Positions 50,456 through 63,413 are shown, counted from the first letter of the stretch. The stretch is 64,000 bases of DNA from Castor canadensis (GCF_047511655.1 NC_133397.1:17633501-17697500); one strand, 5' to 3'. Program-made: numbers and translations. The notes: generated by a model not told the origin, from the sequence alone.

Positions 50456-52522
50456 TGTATGTTACTGTGGAAGTGTGTTTGCCCATATACCTAGTTCAGC
50501 TAGCTAACCACAACCTACATAGAAACAGATATTAACAGAACACAGGTAGGAAATGAGGACTGAGGAATGGGAGCAGGAGTGAAATAGGCCGACCATGAGG
50601 GTAGGGTGTAGTTGTGACCAAGCATCCATTTAGCTATGATTCCAATGTTTGTTTTGAGGCAAATAGAGATCCTCCCAAAGCAAGTTGACAAGTGACTATC
50701 ACTGTGGTGTCACATGGATTAATCTCAACTAGTCTCTATGACTTATCAGTTCATGAATGCAAAGTCCTGTTGGGTGAACCATCAATCTGAGTAATCATAG
50801 GAGGGTTCTGAGTATCCATTAGAAAGTCACATGACTAGTGGAATTTCAAGACACTAAATGTCCTGGTCCCTAGTCTATAGAAGCCGAACTATCCATTTGC
50901 CTCTCTGCAGGTGACTAGAAGGGTCTTGGACAAATTCAGGGAACTATGGCTCCCAGAAACTGCTGAGTTCAGGGCAGTTCATGTAATGAAGAAGGAGTTC
51001 AGTACATAATCTGTTTATCAGATTCATAATCTGAATATCATGAATGAATCTATGTCATTTAGTTATACCTCATTGATTCTATGCTATTTATGTACAATGA
51101 CCAACATGCTAAATAAATGTTTTCATTGACATAAAGTGAGAAAATACAATCTGATATAAATTATTCCCAGCCATGCTGGGCAAAAAACTCATCTGACAAA
51201 TAGGGACCAGTATTGACAATGATTAATTAGTCTGTCTCTTTTCTGCCTATGACAACATTATAATTTTAAATGATGTCCAGAAGCTAGAAAGTAAATTTCA
51301 AGAATTTTAGATGGAACCATGCATGCCCACGGTGGTCTGAACATGTCAAAATATGTGTGTACACACATGCACTTATTCATCCCCCCCCACACACACATGC
51401 AGACACATAAATAAGAAATTTGAAGAAAAAATTGTGCAATTAGGTGAGTAGTTCAGGTGGGAGGTGGTAAGGTGGGCCAGTGTCAGCCAAATGGAGACAT
51501 TCCAGGTGCGTGATTATTAATCTTCTATGAGGAAGCAAAAGAAAACTTTCCTCCTCCATCATTCTGCTTTCCAAGAGATAAGGTCAGAATGTTGAGCAGC
51601 AGCTCTTAACTGGGGAGAGAAATCAGAAGTCAGCAGGATTAAACATGCAATGAAATCTTATGTATATGAATTATCACCCCTTCAGTTCTCCAAATCTCAT
51701 CCTTCTGACCTCTCACTGCCAGTTCCAGCCCTTTCCCCTGTAAGGAGCTTTTCCTTGGGAACAGCCCAGTTAGACTTCATGGCTTCTGACCCTGATGTCC
51801 TATCAGTTAGTTTCTATATAGAACAGTGCATCATGAAGGATCTTCATGCACACTGTGTTACCCTGAAATTATGCTTTTCTGTTGAACATTTAATTTTTTA
51901 CCTTGCCAACTACTGAGATAAGCTTGGAGGGCAAGGACCATAGTTGGTACCCTTGTGTTCCTCTTCCCTCTCTTTCCTTAGTGCCTTGCACCAGGTGAGG
52001 AGGAGCACAACTATGAAGCAAATGCTGAAATTGTAATATCATATGATCCTGGTGAGATAGGTTTCATTCCTATAGGCCTTCATTTTGCTCTTGAGTACTG
52101 CTGCATATGTTTATGTCTGAATTTAGAATGCATGGTGACCTTAAAGCTGTATGAGAGAGACAGGACCTGTGAGTCTATGCCATTCTATGGATACTCTGGG
52201 GACTTAAGAAACAAATATATAAATGATACTGGGCTTAAACCTCATAGTGGTTAGGAGATATGGCTGAGGATTCAATATCATCAGGCTGGATGGATTTTCC
52301 GAAGGCCAGACACCTCTGCAAAGACTGAGCTCATGCTTCCCCGGAACAGAACTCTATCCATGTTCAACAGATTTCTAAATAAAGAGAAGCACACTCTCTT
52401 GGGGATCTTGGGGCACAATGAATCACAACTCTCAGGGAGTTCTTTCTCAACTCTAGCTTTAGGTTTTGACCTTAGAGAAGGTTCTTTGGATGTAACTTGG
52501 TATTGTCAATATCTCTTTACTA
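50456..52522. other. Intergenic, no gene seen
   Basis: Only a short CA-rich patch near 51386-51410. No gene or clear repeat recognised. Confidence 0.6.
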
Positions 52523-52720
52523 TTTTTTTTCCTTTTGGCAAATTCTGGGGATTGATTTCAGAGCCTTGCTCTACACTCGAACCATACCCACAGCCCTTTT
52601 TGTTTGAGTTTGTTTTTTACATAGGTCCTTGTACTTTTGCCAGGACTGCCCTTGGACTGTGATCCTACTGTCTCTGCCTCTAGAATAGCTGGGATTCCAG
52701 GCATGTACCACCACACCCAG
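52523..52720 (-). repeat. Composite SINE, antisense, diverged
   Basis: Poly-T, CTGGGGATTGATTTCAGAGC (ID-like half) and ATAGCTGGGATTCCAGGCAT, GTACCACCACACCCAG (B1-like half). Confidence 0.75.
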
Positions 52721-54516
52721 AACTCTTTACTAAAGCTTAAACTTTTATGTTCTCACAAAACTAAGGCCCAGAATGCACTATGCTCAGAAGGCTGAGATCA
52801 ATGCAGAGTAGACAACTGGAGGTAGAAACAAGCCATGTCACTCCCACATGAACAGTGATTTTCTGCAAGCATTCCAGGAGCATTGTTCTGTGGGAGCTCA
52901 CAGATGAGAAGGACATAATTACAGATCATGGCTAAATATGAGTGCATGGTGTATGTGAAGGGCCGAGTGTGGGGTCAGTATAGAAGGTAGTGGTCCCAGT
53001 GTGGTCTCATGGGTCTTGGAGGGGTGAGAAGTGAGCTGGGTCTTGGATAGTGGTCAGGATTTGGGTCTTTGGAATGAGTGGCATTATGAAAGAGCAGTGG
53101 CAGGAGGCTGGAATTTTGTTGGATGTGTCTGATAGTGTGTGATGCAGATGGCCAACTGGAGAAGCTGGGAGAAGTGAGACTGGGGATTGGGAGGGAGCAC
53201 AGCTTGCTGTGTCTGGGCCAGGGACAGAGTTGCTAGGCTAATTAGAATCTTTGACTTACTGGGGTTACTATAACACCACATATGATATACTTGGCACTAA
53301 CTGTGGTACATATGGCATTAAAATGGTAGGTTGTACAGAAGGCCATGAGCACTGGGCTGGATTCTCCTTGTCAAGAGCTGTGAAGGAAGATGTATGAATA
53401 GAAATTCACAGAGTCTCAGATGCAGAGAGGATCCTAGACACCACTCTAAACTAATAGTCTCATTTTATAAATAGAGAAACTGAGAAGACTAGACAGCCTA
53501 AAGTTTTTTTTTTGCTTTAAATTGTTTTGTTAATTCTTTTTTCATGATAATAACTGGACTGGGGTCTCCCAGTATATAATCTAGAATATTCATTTTACTG
53601 TGATTGCACTAAACTGACATTGACTTCATAAAGCTGTAGAGATTGCATTGAAAAAGATGAGTCTTTAGTATTATTGCCTTCCTGGTAATTTGTTGCTCAT
53701 AAAAAAAGAAACATTTTAATTGAGTTTTGTGTGGGTTTAGAGTAAGTATTATTATGTAGCTAATTATATAGAATCATAGCAGTTCAGAGTGTGAGGTCAT
53801 TGAATCCAACTTTTCTGGATGGATGTTTCATCATTCTGAAAATACTTGGGCATGGTTAATAGGTTGCCCTTCTGATGGAATTCAATGAAATTAAGCAATG
53901 TGCTAGTCAACATAGCAATTAAGATTCCCTAAAAGGGAAGGTTCCCCGGCCTACCTATCTACATATGACCAGATGGAGGCTGCATATGTGTAGCAATGCT
54001 TTGTGGTCACATCTCAGTTTCTGCTATTTCTGTCCTCCGTCTGAGTCACAGGCCATTCATTATAAGGAAAGCTGGGAACTGTGTCTGTATTGAGCTGGAA
54101 GTTTCTCTAGTACTGTCTTTACTTATATTCTGAAGTCAAAACCAAATTATTTCACTGAAGTGGAGATACATTATATTCACTATTGGGTAATTTTCATTTA
54201 TTTGCTTTTATATGTATAAAATGCCCAAACACAATGCAGAAGAAATTGAGAACATTGGTTGTCTGAGGTAAAGAGAACGAGATGCCAGGGGGCAGAGGTG
54301 GGCGGGAGGGAGACTCCTCAGTGTTTCTTCTTTTATTGTTTTTGAATTTTGAAACTTGAATGTTTGAACTCTTTAATAAATAAAAATGATCACATCTATC
54401 TATCTACATGTATAAAATCATTACTAGATTATGTGATATTGTTTTCATCTGTACATCCCTTACTCTCTTTTAGCATAGTGACTTAGGCCATGGCCAGCAA
54501 CCAGCCTATTTGGTCT
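52721..54516. other. Intergenic, no gene seen
   Basis: No exon recognised. A faint MIR-like patch near 53440-53500 is too weak to call separately. Confidence 0.55.
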
Positions 54517-54897
54517 CTGCTTTGGTTTGAATGTTGACTGTCTCCCCGAAGATATGTGAAAGGCTTATTCCCCAGGGCATCACAAGTGGCACATTCTGTG
54601 AAATCTTGGGGAGGTAGGGCCTAGTGGGAAGTCTTCAAGTAACTGGAGGGTGCTTTTGGAAGGGCTTACCTGACTAGGGTCTCTTACTCTGCCTTTGACT
54701 TCCCCTCTGGCAATGTGTGCTCTTTTACACACACGCACACCACAATGATGTGTGGCCATCACCAGAGGCCAAACTGAAGATCCTTTGACCTGACCTTGGA
54801 CTTTGATCCTCCCAAACTGAGAAATAAATATACTTTTTCTCTTCATAAATTCTCCACCTCAGGTATTCTGTTGTGGTTATGCAATATGACTGCTATA
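54517..54897 (+). mobile_element. MaLR/MST-type solitary LTR remnant, diverged
   Basis: Starts TGCTTTGGTTTGAATGTTGA, includes GGTAGGGCCTAGTGGGAAG and CCCAAACTGAGAAATAAATA, and ends with the CAGGTATTCTGTTG segment. No internal retroviral region follows. Confidence 0.65.
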
Positions 54898-54950
54898 GTC
54901 TCAGAGCAGAAAGAAAGTGCATGGATTCTTGTTATATAGTATCAGAATTT

Positions 54951-55003
54951 CCTTCCTTCCTTCTTCCCTTCCTCCCTTCCTTTCTTCCTTTCTTTTTTTT
55001 TGC
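54951..55003 (+). repeat. (TTCC)n polypyrimidine tract
   Basis: About 50 bases of C/T in TTCC and CCTT units followed by a T run, at the left edge of the L1 fragment. Confidence 0.85.
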
Positions 55004-55009
55004 AGTTTG

Positions 55010-55905
55010 ATATAGGACTTTTACTTGCCTCTTCATCAATTGATGGACATTTGTGTATGTACTTAGTTGCTATTTTGAATAATGCTGCTATGAACATATG
55101 TGTTCAAGTTTTTGCATAGACATATATTTTCATTTCTCCTAGGTATATACCTAAGAGTATATGTTGGGTTATATGTTTAAGCATTTCAGAAACTGCTAGA
55201 GTATCTTCCAAAGTGTTGTCACTATTTTACATTCCCAACAGCAGTGTATCAAAGCCTCTGTCTCTCCACATCCTTGCCAAGATTTATTATTATTTTTGTT
55301 TTTGTTTTTGTTATAGCCATCTTAGTGTGTATAAAGTGGTATCCAATGATTTTGGTTTGGATTTCCATGATGGCTAATGTTGTCAAGGAACTTTTAGTAT
55401 TCTTACAGCCAACTGTATATCTCCTCTGGAGAAATGGCTATTGGAATCCTTTATTCTATTTTAGTTATTTAGTTTTTGAGACAGGGTCTCACTATATAAC
55501 CCAGGCTGCCATCAAATTGTGATCTTCCTGACACAGCCTGTAGGCCTTGTATTTTTTAATTGGGCTATTAGGATTTTTTATTTTGTTGTAAGAGTTCTTT
55601 TTATATTCTGCATATAAGTCCTTTATCAGATATAGGATTTGCAAATATTTCATCTCATTCTATGAGTTGTCTTTTCACTTTCCTATTAAGTATACAAGTT
55701 TTAAATTCGTTTGAAGTCCAATTTATTTTTTTCTCTATTGTTCTGATTTTGGTGTCACAGCTAAGAAACCATTGCCTAAAACAAGGCTGAAAAAATTTAC
55801 TCCCATGTTTTTTCTAGGAAGTTTATAGTTTTAGGTCTTACATTTAGGTCTAATCCATTTGTAGTTAATTTTTTGTGCATAGCAGATTCATTCTAATCCT
55901 TGTGT
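55010..55905 (+). mobile_element. Old L1 3' region
   Basis: ATAATGCTGCTATGAACATA, TATACCTAAGAGTATATG, CCCAACAGCAGTGTATCAAA, GTCCTTTATCAGATATAGGA, CATTGCCTAAAACAAGGCTG: a long, ordered run of L1 3' landmarks with no surviving frame. Confidence 0.8.
55472..55540 (-). repeat. B1-like fragment inside L1
   Basis: TTTTTGAGACAGGGTCTCAC and TATATAACCCAGGCTGCC are the complement of a B1 3' half, interrupting the L1 sequence, so it inserted later. Confidence 0.7.
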
Positions 55906-56264
55906 TTAGAAACTTCTAGGCTCTGTAAACCTGTAAAAACCCTTGAGTTACCTCTTCTGTTTCCTTGCTAATAGGGTGTGACCTGTTCCCAAGAGGATGA
56001 CATCAGTCCTATTGCTTAATGAGCAGGATTGGTCCTTATCAAGGTCTACTCCTCCCTGGTGCTTTCCAGAGCAGTAGCCAGCCAGTGGAAGCTGAGAGGC
56101 ACAGTCCCTGAGGAGACAAACCCAGAGCCCTTGCCTTTTCAGAAGGAAAAAAAAAGAAATATTCTTAGTCTCTGAAGCTGAATTATCAAGCTTCTTTTGG
56201 ACTCCACAATGCTCTGAGAAATACTCTTTCCTTTTCCTGCAGAAAATACGTGTGGTTAGAAGAG

Positions 56265-56449
56265 CCAGGCATGGTAGTATGCAGCTATAATCAATCCATC
56301 TGCAGGAGGTGAAGGTAGAGAATCTTGGTGTGAGGCTGACTCTGGTCAGAAAGCATGAGACTCTATCTGAAGAACAAATGAAGCAAAAAATTGCTGGAGG
56401 TGTGGGTCAAATGGCAACTGAGAGGTCCTGAGTTCAAAATCCCAGTATG

Positions 56450-56450
<1 letters not shown>
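56265..56450 (+). repeat. Composite SINE, diverged
   Basis: GCCAGGCATGGTAGTATGCA (B1-like), GAGACTCTATCTGAAGAACA linker, GAGGTCCTGAGTTCAAAATC (ID-like), then a GA tract in place of a plain tail. Confidence 0.75.

Positions 56451-56487
<37 letters not shown>
56450..56487 (+). repeat. (GA)n microsatellite
   Basis: Nearly perfect AG dinucleotides with one AA interruption, directly after the composite SINE. Confidence 0.95.
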
Positions 56488-56547
56488 TTAGAGAAATAAA
56501 GTACTCCAAAGAATGTTTCGTGTTTCACAGAAAATATACAAAGTTAG

Positions 56548-56578
56548 TAACAAATATATATATACATATTTAAAACAA

Positions 56579-56609
<31 letters not shown>

Positions 56610-56640
56610 TATATATATACACACATATATATATATTTAA
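56548..56640. repeat. Compound (TA)n/(CA)n microsatellite
   Basis: Alternating runs of TA and CA in at least four blocks. Strongly self-complementary and likely length-variable. Confidence 0.95.
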
Positions 56641-57089
56641 AAGTAACATCAAGCACCTTAGAATGGTCACTTTTGGTGTGAAGGGGAGAATAAGGGGAGT
56701 GAGGATGGGGAGGAAATAATCTCTCTGCTTCTGGGCACAGCATTGTAAATATTTTAGAAATTGTGAATAATTATCAAGTACCAAAACGGATCAATCATTA
56801 GTTTATAAAGGATCTCATTTAATATTCAAAAGAAAAAAGCGTGTACAATAGATATTTTAACCACCATTCTGAAAAGTGAGAATCTAATATTAAGATCTCT
56901 ATAAGGACCAAATTCTACAGTCTTCACTATCCAAGTATAGGTACCTAGAAGAGTGAATGATGAATACATATGAAGATCAAATGAACAACAAAAGACTGTC
57001 TCAGTGTTGGTAGTACACACACACATTGTCTTGTACTTGGGGAAATAAGCTAGTGTTTTATTAACAGAAGCTACCATTGCACAATTCTT

Positions 57090-57290
57090 TCTTGCTTATA
57101 AAGTGTTTGGTCTCCATTATTTCTTTCAATCCTAATAACTGTGAATTTTATGCTACATATCATAGGTAAGGCAGCTGAAGCTCCCTGCAGTTAAATGACA
57201 TTTCAGGAACACTTGGCATATAAATAGAGGAGCTGGAATTCAAACTCATGTTTTCACTTTATATCCCAGGCACTTCATACTTCACCATCC
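57090..57290 (-). repeat. Probable MIR remnant
   Basis: TTTCTTTCAATCCTAATAAC, TCATAGGTAAGGCAGCTGAA and AGAGGAGCTGGAATTCAAAC form the antisense MIR pattern. Confidence 0.6.
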
Positions 57291-58562
57291 TGAATCTCAA
57301 TGAGAGAATTAGGAAATCCAAGAGTCTTTATGGTGTTTGTTAGAAAAACAAGACAGGAAGGTTCTGAGTCTTAGCTAGGTTCCACTGAGGACAGTCAGAG
57401 AGGTAACATAAAACTACCATAGTAATCTAGTGCCAGCGAAGGCCACAGGGCTTAGGGGCATTTTCTAGGGTCTGCCTTTGATAATATCTAGCTTTCTGAT
57501 GAAATATGCTTAGGGAAGAAGCATAAATGTGCTGAAATACCTGTGGTTTCTGCTCTTTGCATGTGCTGTTAATGTAAATCCTTCTAAGTGCCTTCATGCA
57601 TTTTCCTCAAGTAGGTAAATGAGAAGATTGCTTGGACATGTCAGTTCCTTCCCTGGTCCAATATTGCTTATTACATAGTTAATCCTACTGGACTAACAAT
57701 TGTAAATATAAGACATTGCATCACACCCAGTTTTCTCTGAGAATGAATCAATATGAAATGAGATGCCCATCTTACTATCTAGACCAGGTATGTCCTCTCT
57801 ACTGTACTTCAGGGAGCATTGGTTGGTAGCACTCTCTATCACTGACTGACCCCTAGACGAAGCTAGAAGTTGTCTATGCCACTGAATTTGGATGAGGCCA
57901 ATGTAAAAAGGTAAATTAAGACAGTCAGTTCAAATTCATCTGTTTCTTTGGACTCCTACATCTCTTCTATTTGGGCATTTGAGTTGCAAGTGATGATGGA
58001 TACTGAAGTATCCAGATAGTTACTGCCTTCTCACTTCATTATTGACAACCATATCTCCTTGTTAAAAGGCTGGTGAGTTATTTGCTTCCTTACTGATCAG
58101 AGAAACTAGAAGCTTCCTGAAGAGGGAGATAGAGAGGTGGAATAGTCAGAATGTTCCAGCAGCTTCCAAGCACATACTGCTGATAACCTGTGCCCATCAT
58201 TAGGATAGACCAGAAGCTGCTTCTTTCTGGGTCCAGATGACCCCTTGTAGCATTCTTATATAGAGGAAGAGAAAGCCTTCCTGGGTGTGTGCCTCCTTTC
58301 TCTTCCCACCCTCTCTTCTCATTTCTCTCCTCACTATTTTTGAGGACACCTCACTTTTCTACCCCAGTCCCAAACCTCATTCCTTATCTCTATCTTCTTT
58401 ATCATGGTGATTTATGGCCTTCTTCCTTCCCCTTCACATTCTTTCTCATCTCCACCACCTGGTGCCCCAGTGTCTCTGAATTATTTATTTTTCTGAGTTG
58501 TTTTATGGGCTGTGATGTGAGCACATGTGGAGTACTCCATGATAACTCTTCATACAGCCAGT
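57291..58562. other. Intergenic, no gene seen
   Basis: Open frames on the plus strand near 58289-58588 are pyrimidine-rich and have no recognisable protein features. Confidence 0.6.
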
Positions 58563-58920
58563 GCATTAGTCAGATCAAGCTACTATAACAAAATGCCATA
58601 GACTGGGAGGCTCAGTCAACAATTTATTTCCTCACAACTCTGGATCCTGGAAATCTGAGGAGAAGTTATTAGCAGAGTTGGTTTCTTTTGAGTACTTTCT
58701 CCTTGGTTTGCAGATGGCAAACCTCTGTCTTCTCTCTGTGTCTTTGCATGGTCTTCCTCCTGTGTGTGTCTATGTAAATCTTTTCTCCACTCATACTGGA
58801 CACCACTCATATTGGATTATGGCCCACACTAAACCTCCTTTAACTTATTTACCTCTTTAAAGACCCTGCCTCCAAATACAGACACTTCTGAGGTACTGAG
58901 GGTTAGAGTTTCAACATATG
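58563..58920 (-). mobile_element. MaLR/MST-type LTR remnant, antisense, copy 1
   Basis: CTACTATAACAAAATGCCAT, CTCACAACTCTGGATCCTGG and GTTAGAGTTTCAACATATG mark the complement of an MST-type LTR. Copy 2 begins at the very next base. Confidence 0.75.
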
Positions 58921-59233
58921 CTTTAGTCAGCTTGAGCTTCTATAACAAAATGCCATAGAGTGGTAGCTTAAAAGACAGAAATTTATTATTGTTTTTTTTT
59001 TTACTGTTTTGGAGGCTGGAATTCTCCGGGGTGAGGGTTTGTTTTCTAGTTTGTAGACAGCTGTCTTCTCACTGTGTCTTCATGTAGAGGGAGGATGAGG
59101 GAGAAAGAGCTCCCATACTCATGGCCTCATTTAAATCCATTACCTCCCAAAGGACTTATATCAACATATCATCATATTGGTGGGTGAGGCTTCAATATTT
59201 GAATTTTAAGTGGATACAGCTGAGCCATAATAG
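58921..59233 (-). mobile_element. MaLR/MST-type LTR remnant, antisense, copy 2
   Basis: Same landmarks as copy 1: CTTCTATAACAAAATGCCAT, GTCTTCTCACTGTGTCTTCA, CCATTACCTCCCAAAGGACT, ending with GAGCCATAATAGC. No internal sequence lies between the two copies. Confidence 0.75.
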
Positions 59234-60124
59234 CCTGATGTAGACTTTACAGATAGAAGTAGAACTCCTTACATTGGGCAATAGTATAGACCTGTACTTC
59301 CCATGATTACTACAATCTTCTTGAAGAGCCTGTCAGCTCATTAGTTGATGAAGGACTGAATGGTCTTGGAATTGCCTCCCTAAGTGTGGCATCCCCAGTG
59401 TCTGAGTTCTTGAGATGGGTTTTGGCCATGGTGATTATTGTATGAAAGACATCTTTGCAGAATGCCTGTAGAGCATCCCCTGGGCAGCATGGCTTCTGCA
59501 GTTGGATAGGCGCACACCCATGAAGTCCTATGGGCATTTATTCTAGGGGCAGGACAAATCCAGAAAACAACTGCCCTGGAACATTAAGCCGCAAAATAGC
59601 CCAGGAAGAGGAATGATAACACTTGTTGACTTTTTCCCTTTAGAGGCTATTTTTCTCCTTAGCAGAGCAAATGTGTCTCTAGGGGATTAAAAGAAGGTTA
59701 TTAGAGAGCTGTGGACTCCCCTGAACCTTCAAGCCAGCAATCCCTTTAGCTTAAGAGACAACACGGCTGGCAACCTTGGTCTAATCAGGAAGGGCAGATT
59801 ATTCATTACCACTGTGAATGCTTTAGTTGGGAAATAAGAGAAATAGGGTGTCCTTCTGAAAGAAAAGAGCAGACTTAGAAATCCTGCAAACTAGAAAAGG
59901 CTCATTTAGATACCAGGCTTCTTCGAAGAAATGCTGGAAGGAACAGTTTTGACTATGAGATTTTTAAAGTGACACAATGGACATCAAGCAACATATAAAA
60001 ATAAAGACACAGTAATAGAATATTTGGTAAAATGTTATAAAGATAAGACAAAATATTGTGTTACTTGCCTGAGTAGTATGAGTGAACACATAGTTTGATG
60101 CCATTATGGTCAGAGTTTTTGCTC
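59234..60124. other. Intergenic, no gene seen
   Basis: Nothing recognised beyond short frames without similarity. Confidence 0.6.
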
Positions 60125-60720
60125 TATCATTTTAAAATTTTTTTCCCTTTATTGTGATGGAATGGGGGTGCATTGTGGCATTTATACAGGTCCTAACAAT
60201 GTATCAAATATATTGTACGTGAATTCACCTCCTTAACCATTCTCTTTTATCCTCTCAAGTTCTGGAGTATTTTCAACAGCTTTCATTTACTTATATGCGT
60301 ACACACCTTACTGCACCTTATTCACTCTCCTATCCCCTTCCCCAACACCCCCCACCATTGGTACCAGCCCTTCCCCCTGGGCAGGATTCGTTCTGCCCTC
60401 CTCTTCTCTGATTGTATAGGAGAAAAAAGAGAAAAGATAAGATGAAGACATGACATTTCAGCTTGAGATAAAGGTAGCTACACAGGGAGTTTCCTTGTGA
60501 TATTTCAATGTATGTATGTATTATAACCCAAATTGGTTTATCTCCTCTAATTTTCTTCATTCTAGCTTAGTCCCTTTCTTATGGTGGTTTCAGTCAGTTT
60601 AAGATTTCTATATTTATTCTTGTATAATGGGTATATCAACCCTATTCTAGTTCTTAGTTTTCTTACTGCTCTTGTGCATGACCTCCTGTTAGTGTGACCA
60701 GTGTTTTGTAATATTGCTAC
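60125..60720 (-). mobile_element. L1 3' UTR fragment, antisense
   Basis: GGGGGTGCATTGTGGCATTT, TCCTAACAATGTATCAAATA, CCCTGGGCAGGATTCGTTCT and AACCCAAATTGGTTTATCTC parallel the element at 62099-62937 base for base over long stretches. Confidence 0.85.
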
Positions 60721-62068
60721 ATTTATGTTAGGTCTGTTAATTCTTTTAAATTGGTTAATGTTTGTTATGGCCTAAAATTTTATTCCTATGGTGAATATTC
60801 CCTGGCTACTGCAAAAAGAATGTATATTCTGCTGAGTTTATATAAATGTCAATTCAATCATGTTGGTGAATGGTATGTTTAAAGTCTTTTACATCCTTGT
60901 TGATTTAGTCTCTTGGTTCTGAGTCATGATGAGAGTATGGTGTGGAAGTTCCCAACTCTAAAGGAAGCTGGTGCTCAAAATCAATAACGCTTCCTAACAT
61001 CAATCAATCAATGAATCAGTGAAAAAGCATCAACCAACGGATCAGTGAAAAAGCATTTTTTGATCATTTACTGGGTGGTCAGAGGAAGAGGAAATACAGG
61101 CTTATTTAAGAACGCTGGGTGGTTACATCATATATAGATGTACACAGGCTCATGCTAATATGCTGAAATATTTGTAACTTCCCTTTGTAAAGACTTTTAT
61201 TTGTGTGTGATTAATTCATCTGATTCTCCAGACTTGGTTCTAGTTAGCCACATGGAGCAATAAGAAGAGAGACAGGGTTTTCACATGTTGGGTGGTCTAA
61301 GGAACAACTTACTCTTTATAGGCAGACCCAGAAGATACTCATGATTTTTTCAGAACTGGGTACTGATGCCTTTGCTTGGGTATCTTATTTAGAAAAAATC
61401 CCTTTACAGTGCCAAGGTTGACCCTATGTATATGTTTTCAGTATATATTTATTGACTGTTAAGGCTCTTGTATGCCAAGGCAAGGATTCTAGATTCCCTG
61501 CAAACAAAAAAGATTTAGTGAAGGATTTTATGTAGAGAGAAGAATCCTACAGAATAAAAAAACATTTAAAGGATGGACAAAGAAAAAAGAACACAAGGAA
61601 AAAGAAGAGATCAGTAGATCAAGAAAAGACACTAAACAGAGGAGGGATGCCCACTCTGTGTGCCCTCCCCTTACCTGTGGAAAGGTGGCAATGAAGGCAG
61701 AACAGTAAGTAGAAGAAAATGTTAGGCTCTTGCTCTTTCTTTGCTGCTAATTCAGAATTTGGAGGCTTAGTTTTCCTCAGTATAACTATTGAGTCTGATA
61801 ATCCAAGGGAAGGAGAGAGACTGTTTTGCTGTAACTCTCAGTCTTTCTTGAAAGTAATGTCCAGATGCCATCTGCTAAAGGCAATTCTACTGGAGACATC
61901 AAACCTTGCATCTCTCTTGTCCTTTTGGTAGGGAAGATGCTGGGGTAAATGTTTCTCTGGTGCTCTAAGACCCTGCAGAGAAAGAGGTGTCTGCATGAGG
62001 AGACAGGAAGCCATTCTGTTTAGATTGGTAACTGTTTGTAGTTATAAGTGCTGAGTTACAGCACACAT

Positions 62069-62098
62069 GTACACACACACACACACACACACAATTAT
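62069..62098 (+). repeat. (CA)n microsatellite, left copy
   Basis: Run of CA followed by ATTATTA, just before the poly-T of the L1. The same CA-ATTAT arrangement recurs at 62939-62989, so this is probably part of a target-site duplication. Confidence 0.9.
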
Positions 62099-62937
62099 TA
62101 TTTTTTTTTATTGTTCTGGGTGCGGGTACATTGTGGCATTTACAAAAATTCTTACAATGTATCAAATATATAATATTTGAATTCACCCCAACCACTGCTC
62201 TCCTTTTATCCCCTTTCCCCCCATTACTGGAATAGTGTCAACAAGCGTCATTTTTGCATTTACGTACATGTGTACACAGCATTTGTACACTACCCACCCT
62301 CTTATACCTTTTCTCTCTCCCCTCCCCACTCCCACTGGTACCAACCTCCCCCTGGGCAGGACCTGTTCCACCTTCCTGTTCTTAAATTTTGCAGAAGCAA
62401 AAAGAAAAAATGACATTTTTACTTGTTCAAGGTAAAGGTAACTACACAGGGAGTGTCCTCAGATATTTCCATGTGTATATATATTGTAACCCAAATTGGT
62501 TCATCTCCTCTATTTTTCTTCATTCTACCTTATGGTGGTTTCAGCTGGTTTAAAAATTCTATATTCATCCTTGTACAGAGGGCATATCAACCATATTCAT
62601 CTTCTTAGTTTCTTTCTTTTACCTTACCCCTCTCATTTGTGACCTCCCCTTAATGTTACCTGGTTTTCATAATAATGCTGCATTTGTATTGGGTCTGTAT
62701 TCCACATATGAGAGAAAACATGTGGCTTTTGACTTTCCTGAGCCTAGCTAATTTCACTGAAGATGATGTTCTCCAGTTCCATCCATTTACCTGCAAATGA
62801 CAAAATTTCATTCTTCTTTGTGCTGAATAAAATTCCATTGTATATAGATAACACATTTTCTTAATCTATTTTTCAGTAGTGGGGCATCTTGGCTGTTTCC
62901 ATAGTGTAGCTATTGTGAATAGTGCTGCAATAAACAA
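62099..62937 (-). mobile_element. 5'-truncated L1 with ORF2 C-terminus and 3' UTR
   Basis: About 840 bp. Reading on the minus strand, the upper part (about 62656-62856) codes the familiar ORF2 tail (YTMEFYSAQRR, then SLICGI) with a disrupted frame. The rest is 3' UTR ending in poly-A (poly-T on plus at 62099-62110). Too truncated to be active. Confidence 0.88.
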
Positions 62938-62938
62938 G

Positions 62939-62949
62939 ACACACACACG

Positions 62950-62983
<34 letters not shown>

Positions 62984-62989
62984 ATTATG
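62939..62989 (+). repeat. (CA)n microsatellite with CG core, right copy
   Basis: ACACACAC then GCGCGCGCGC then a long CA run ending ACAATTATGA. Mirror of the left copy flanking the L1. Confidence 0.9.
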
Positions 62990-63413
62990 AATGACAATTT
63001 ATTTGCATCCCTTTTGCTACCACCCCCTGGCTCCTGAACTCTTCCTTGGCAGGCAGATATTTTTCCTGTCTTGCTTTGCTTGTGACTTGCCAAGAAGGCA
63101 GCAGGGTGGCCTCTAAGGGTGTCTTTCCAATCCTGTGATCTGTACATTCCTGAATCTGTTGACATGTTTCAGACAACAGACTAATTGCTCCACCTGGGTT
63201 CTTATTCCCTCCTGCTTTTGCAGGTTCTCATTCACCTGTCATGCCTTCTCTTTCCCAATTCTGGACTCTGCTCCATCAACAACATGGTGTTCCAAGCCTT
63301 GGAATCAGGCTCAGATATTCATCCTGCTTTAAGATTCATTGATTGGCAACAGAATAGGGGAAATGTTTAACCTCTCAGAATCAGTTTTCTCATCTTTAAA
63401 AGGTCAATAAAGT

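Noticed and set aside
62656-62856. Possible protein-coding exon on the minus strand
   Set aside because: The translated pattern YTMEFYSAQ is the decayed C-terminus of L1 ORF2.
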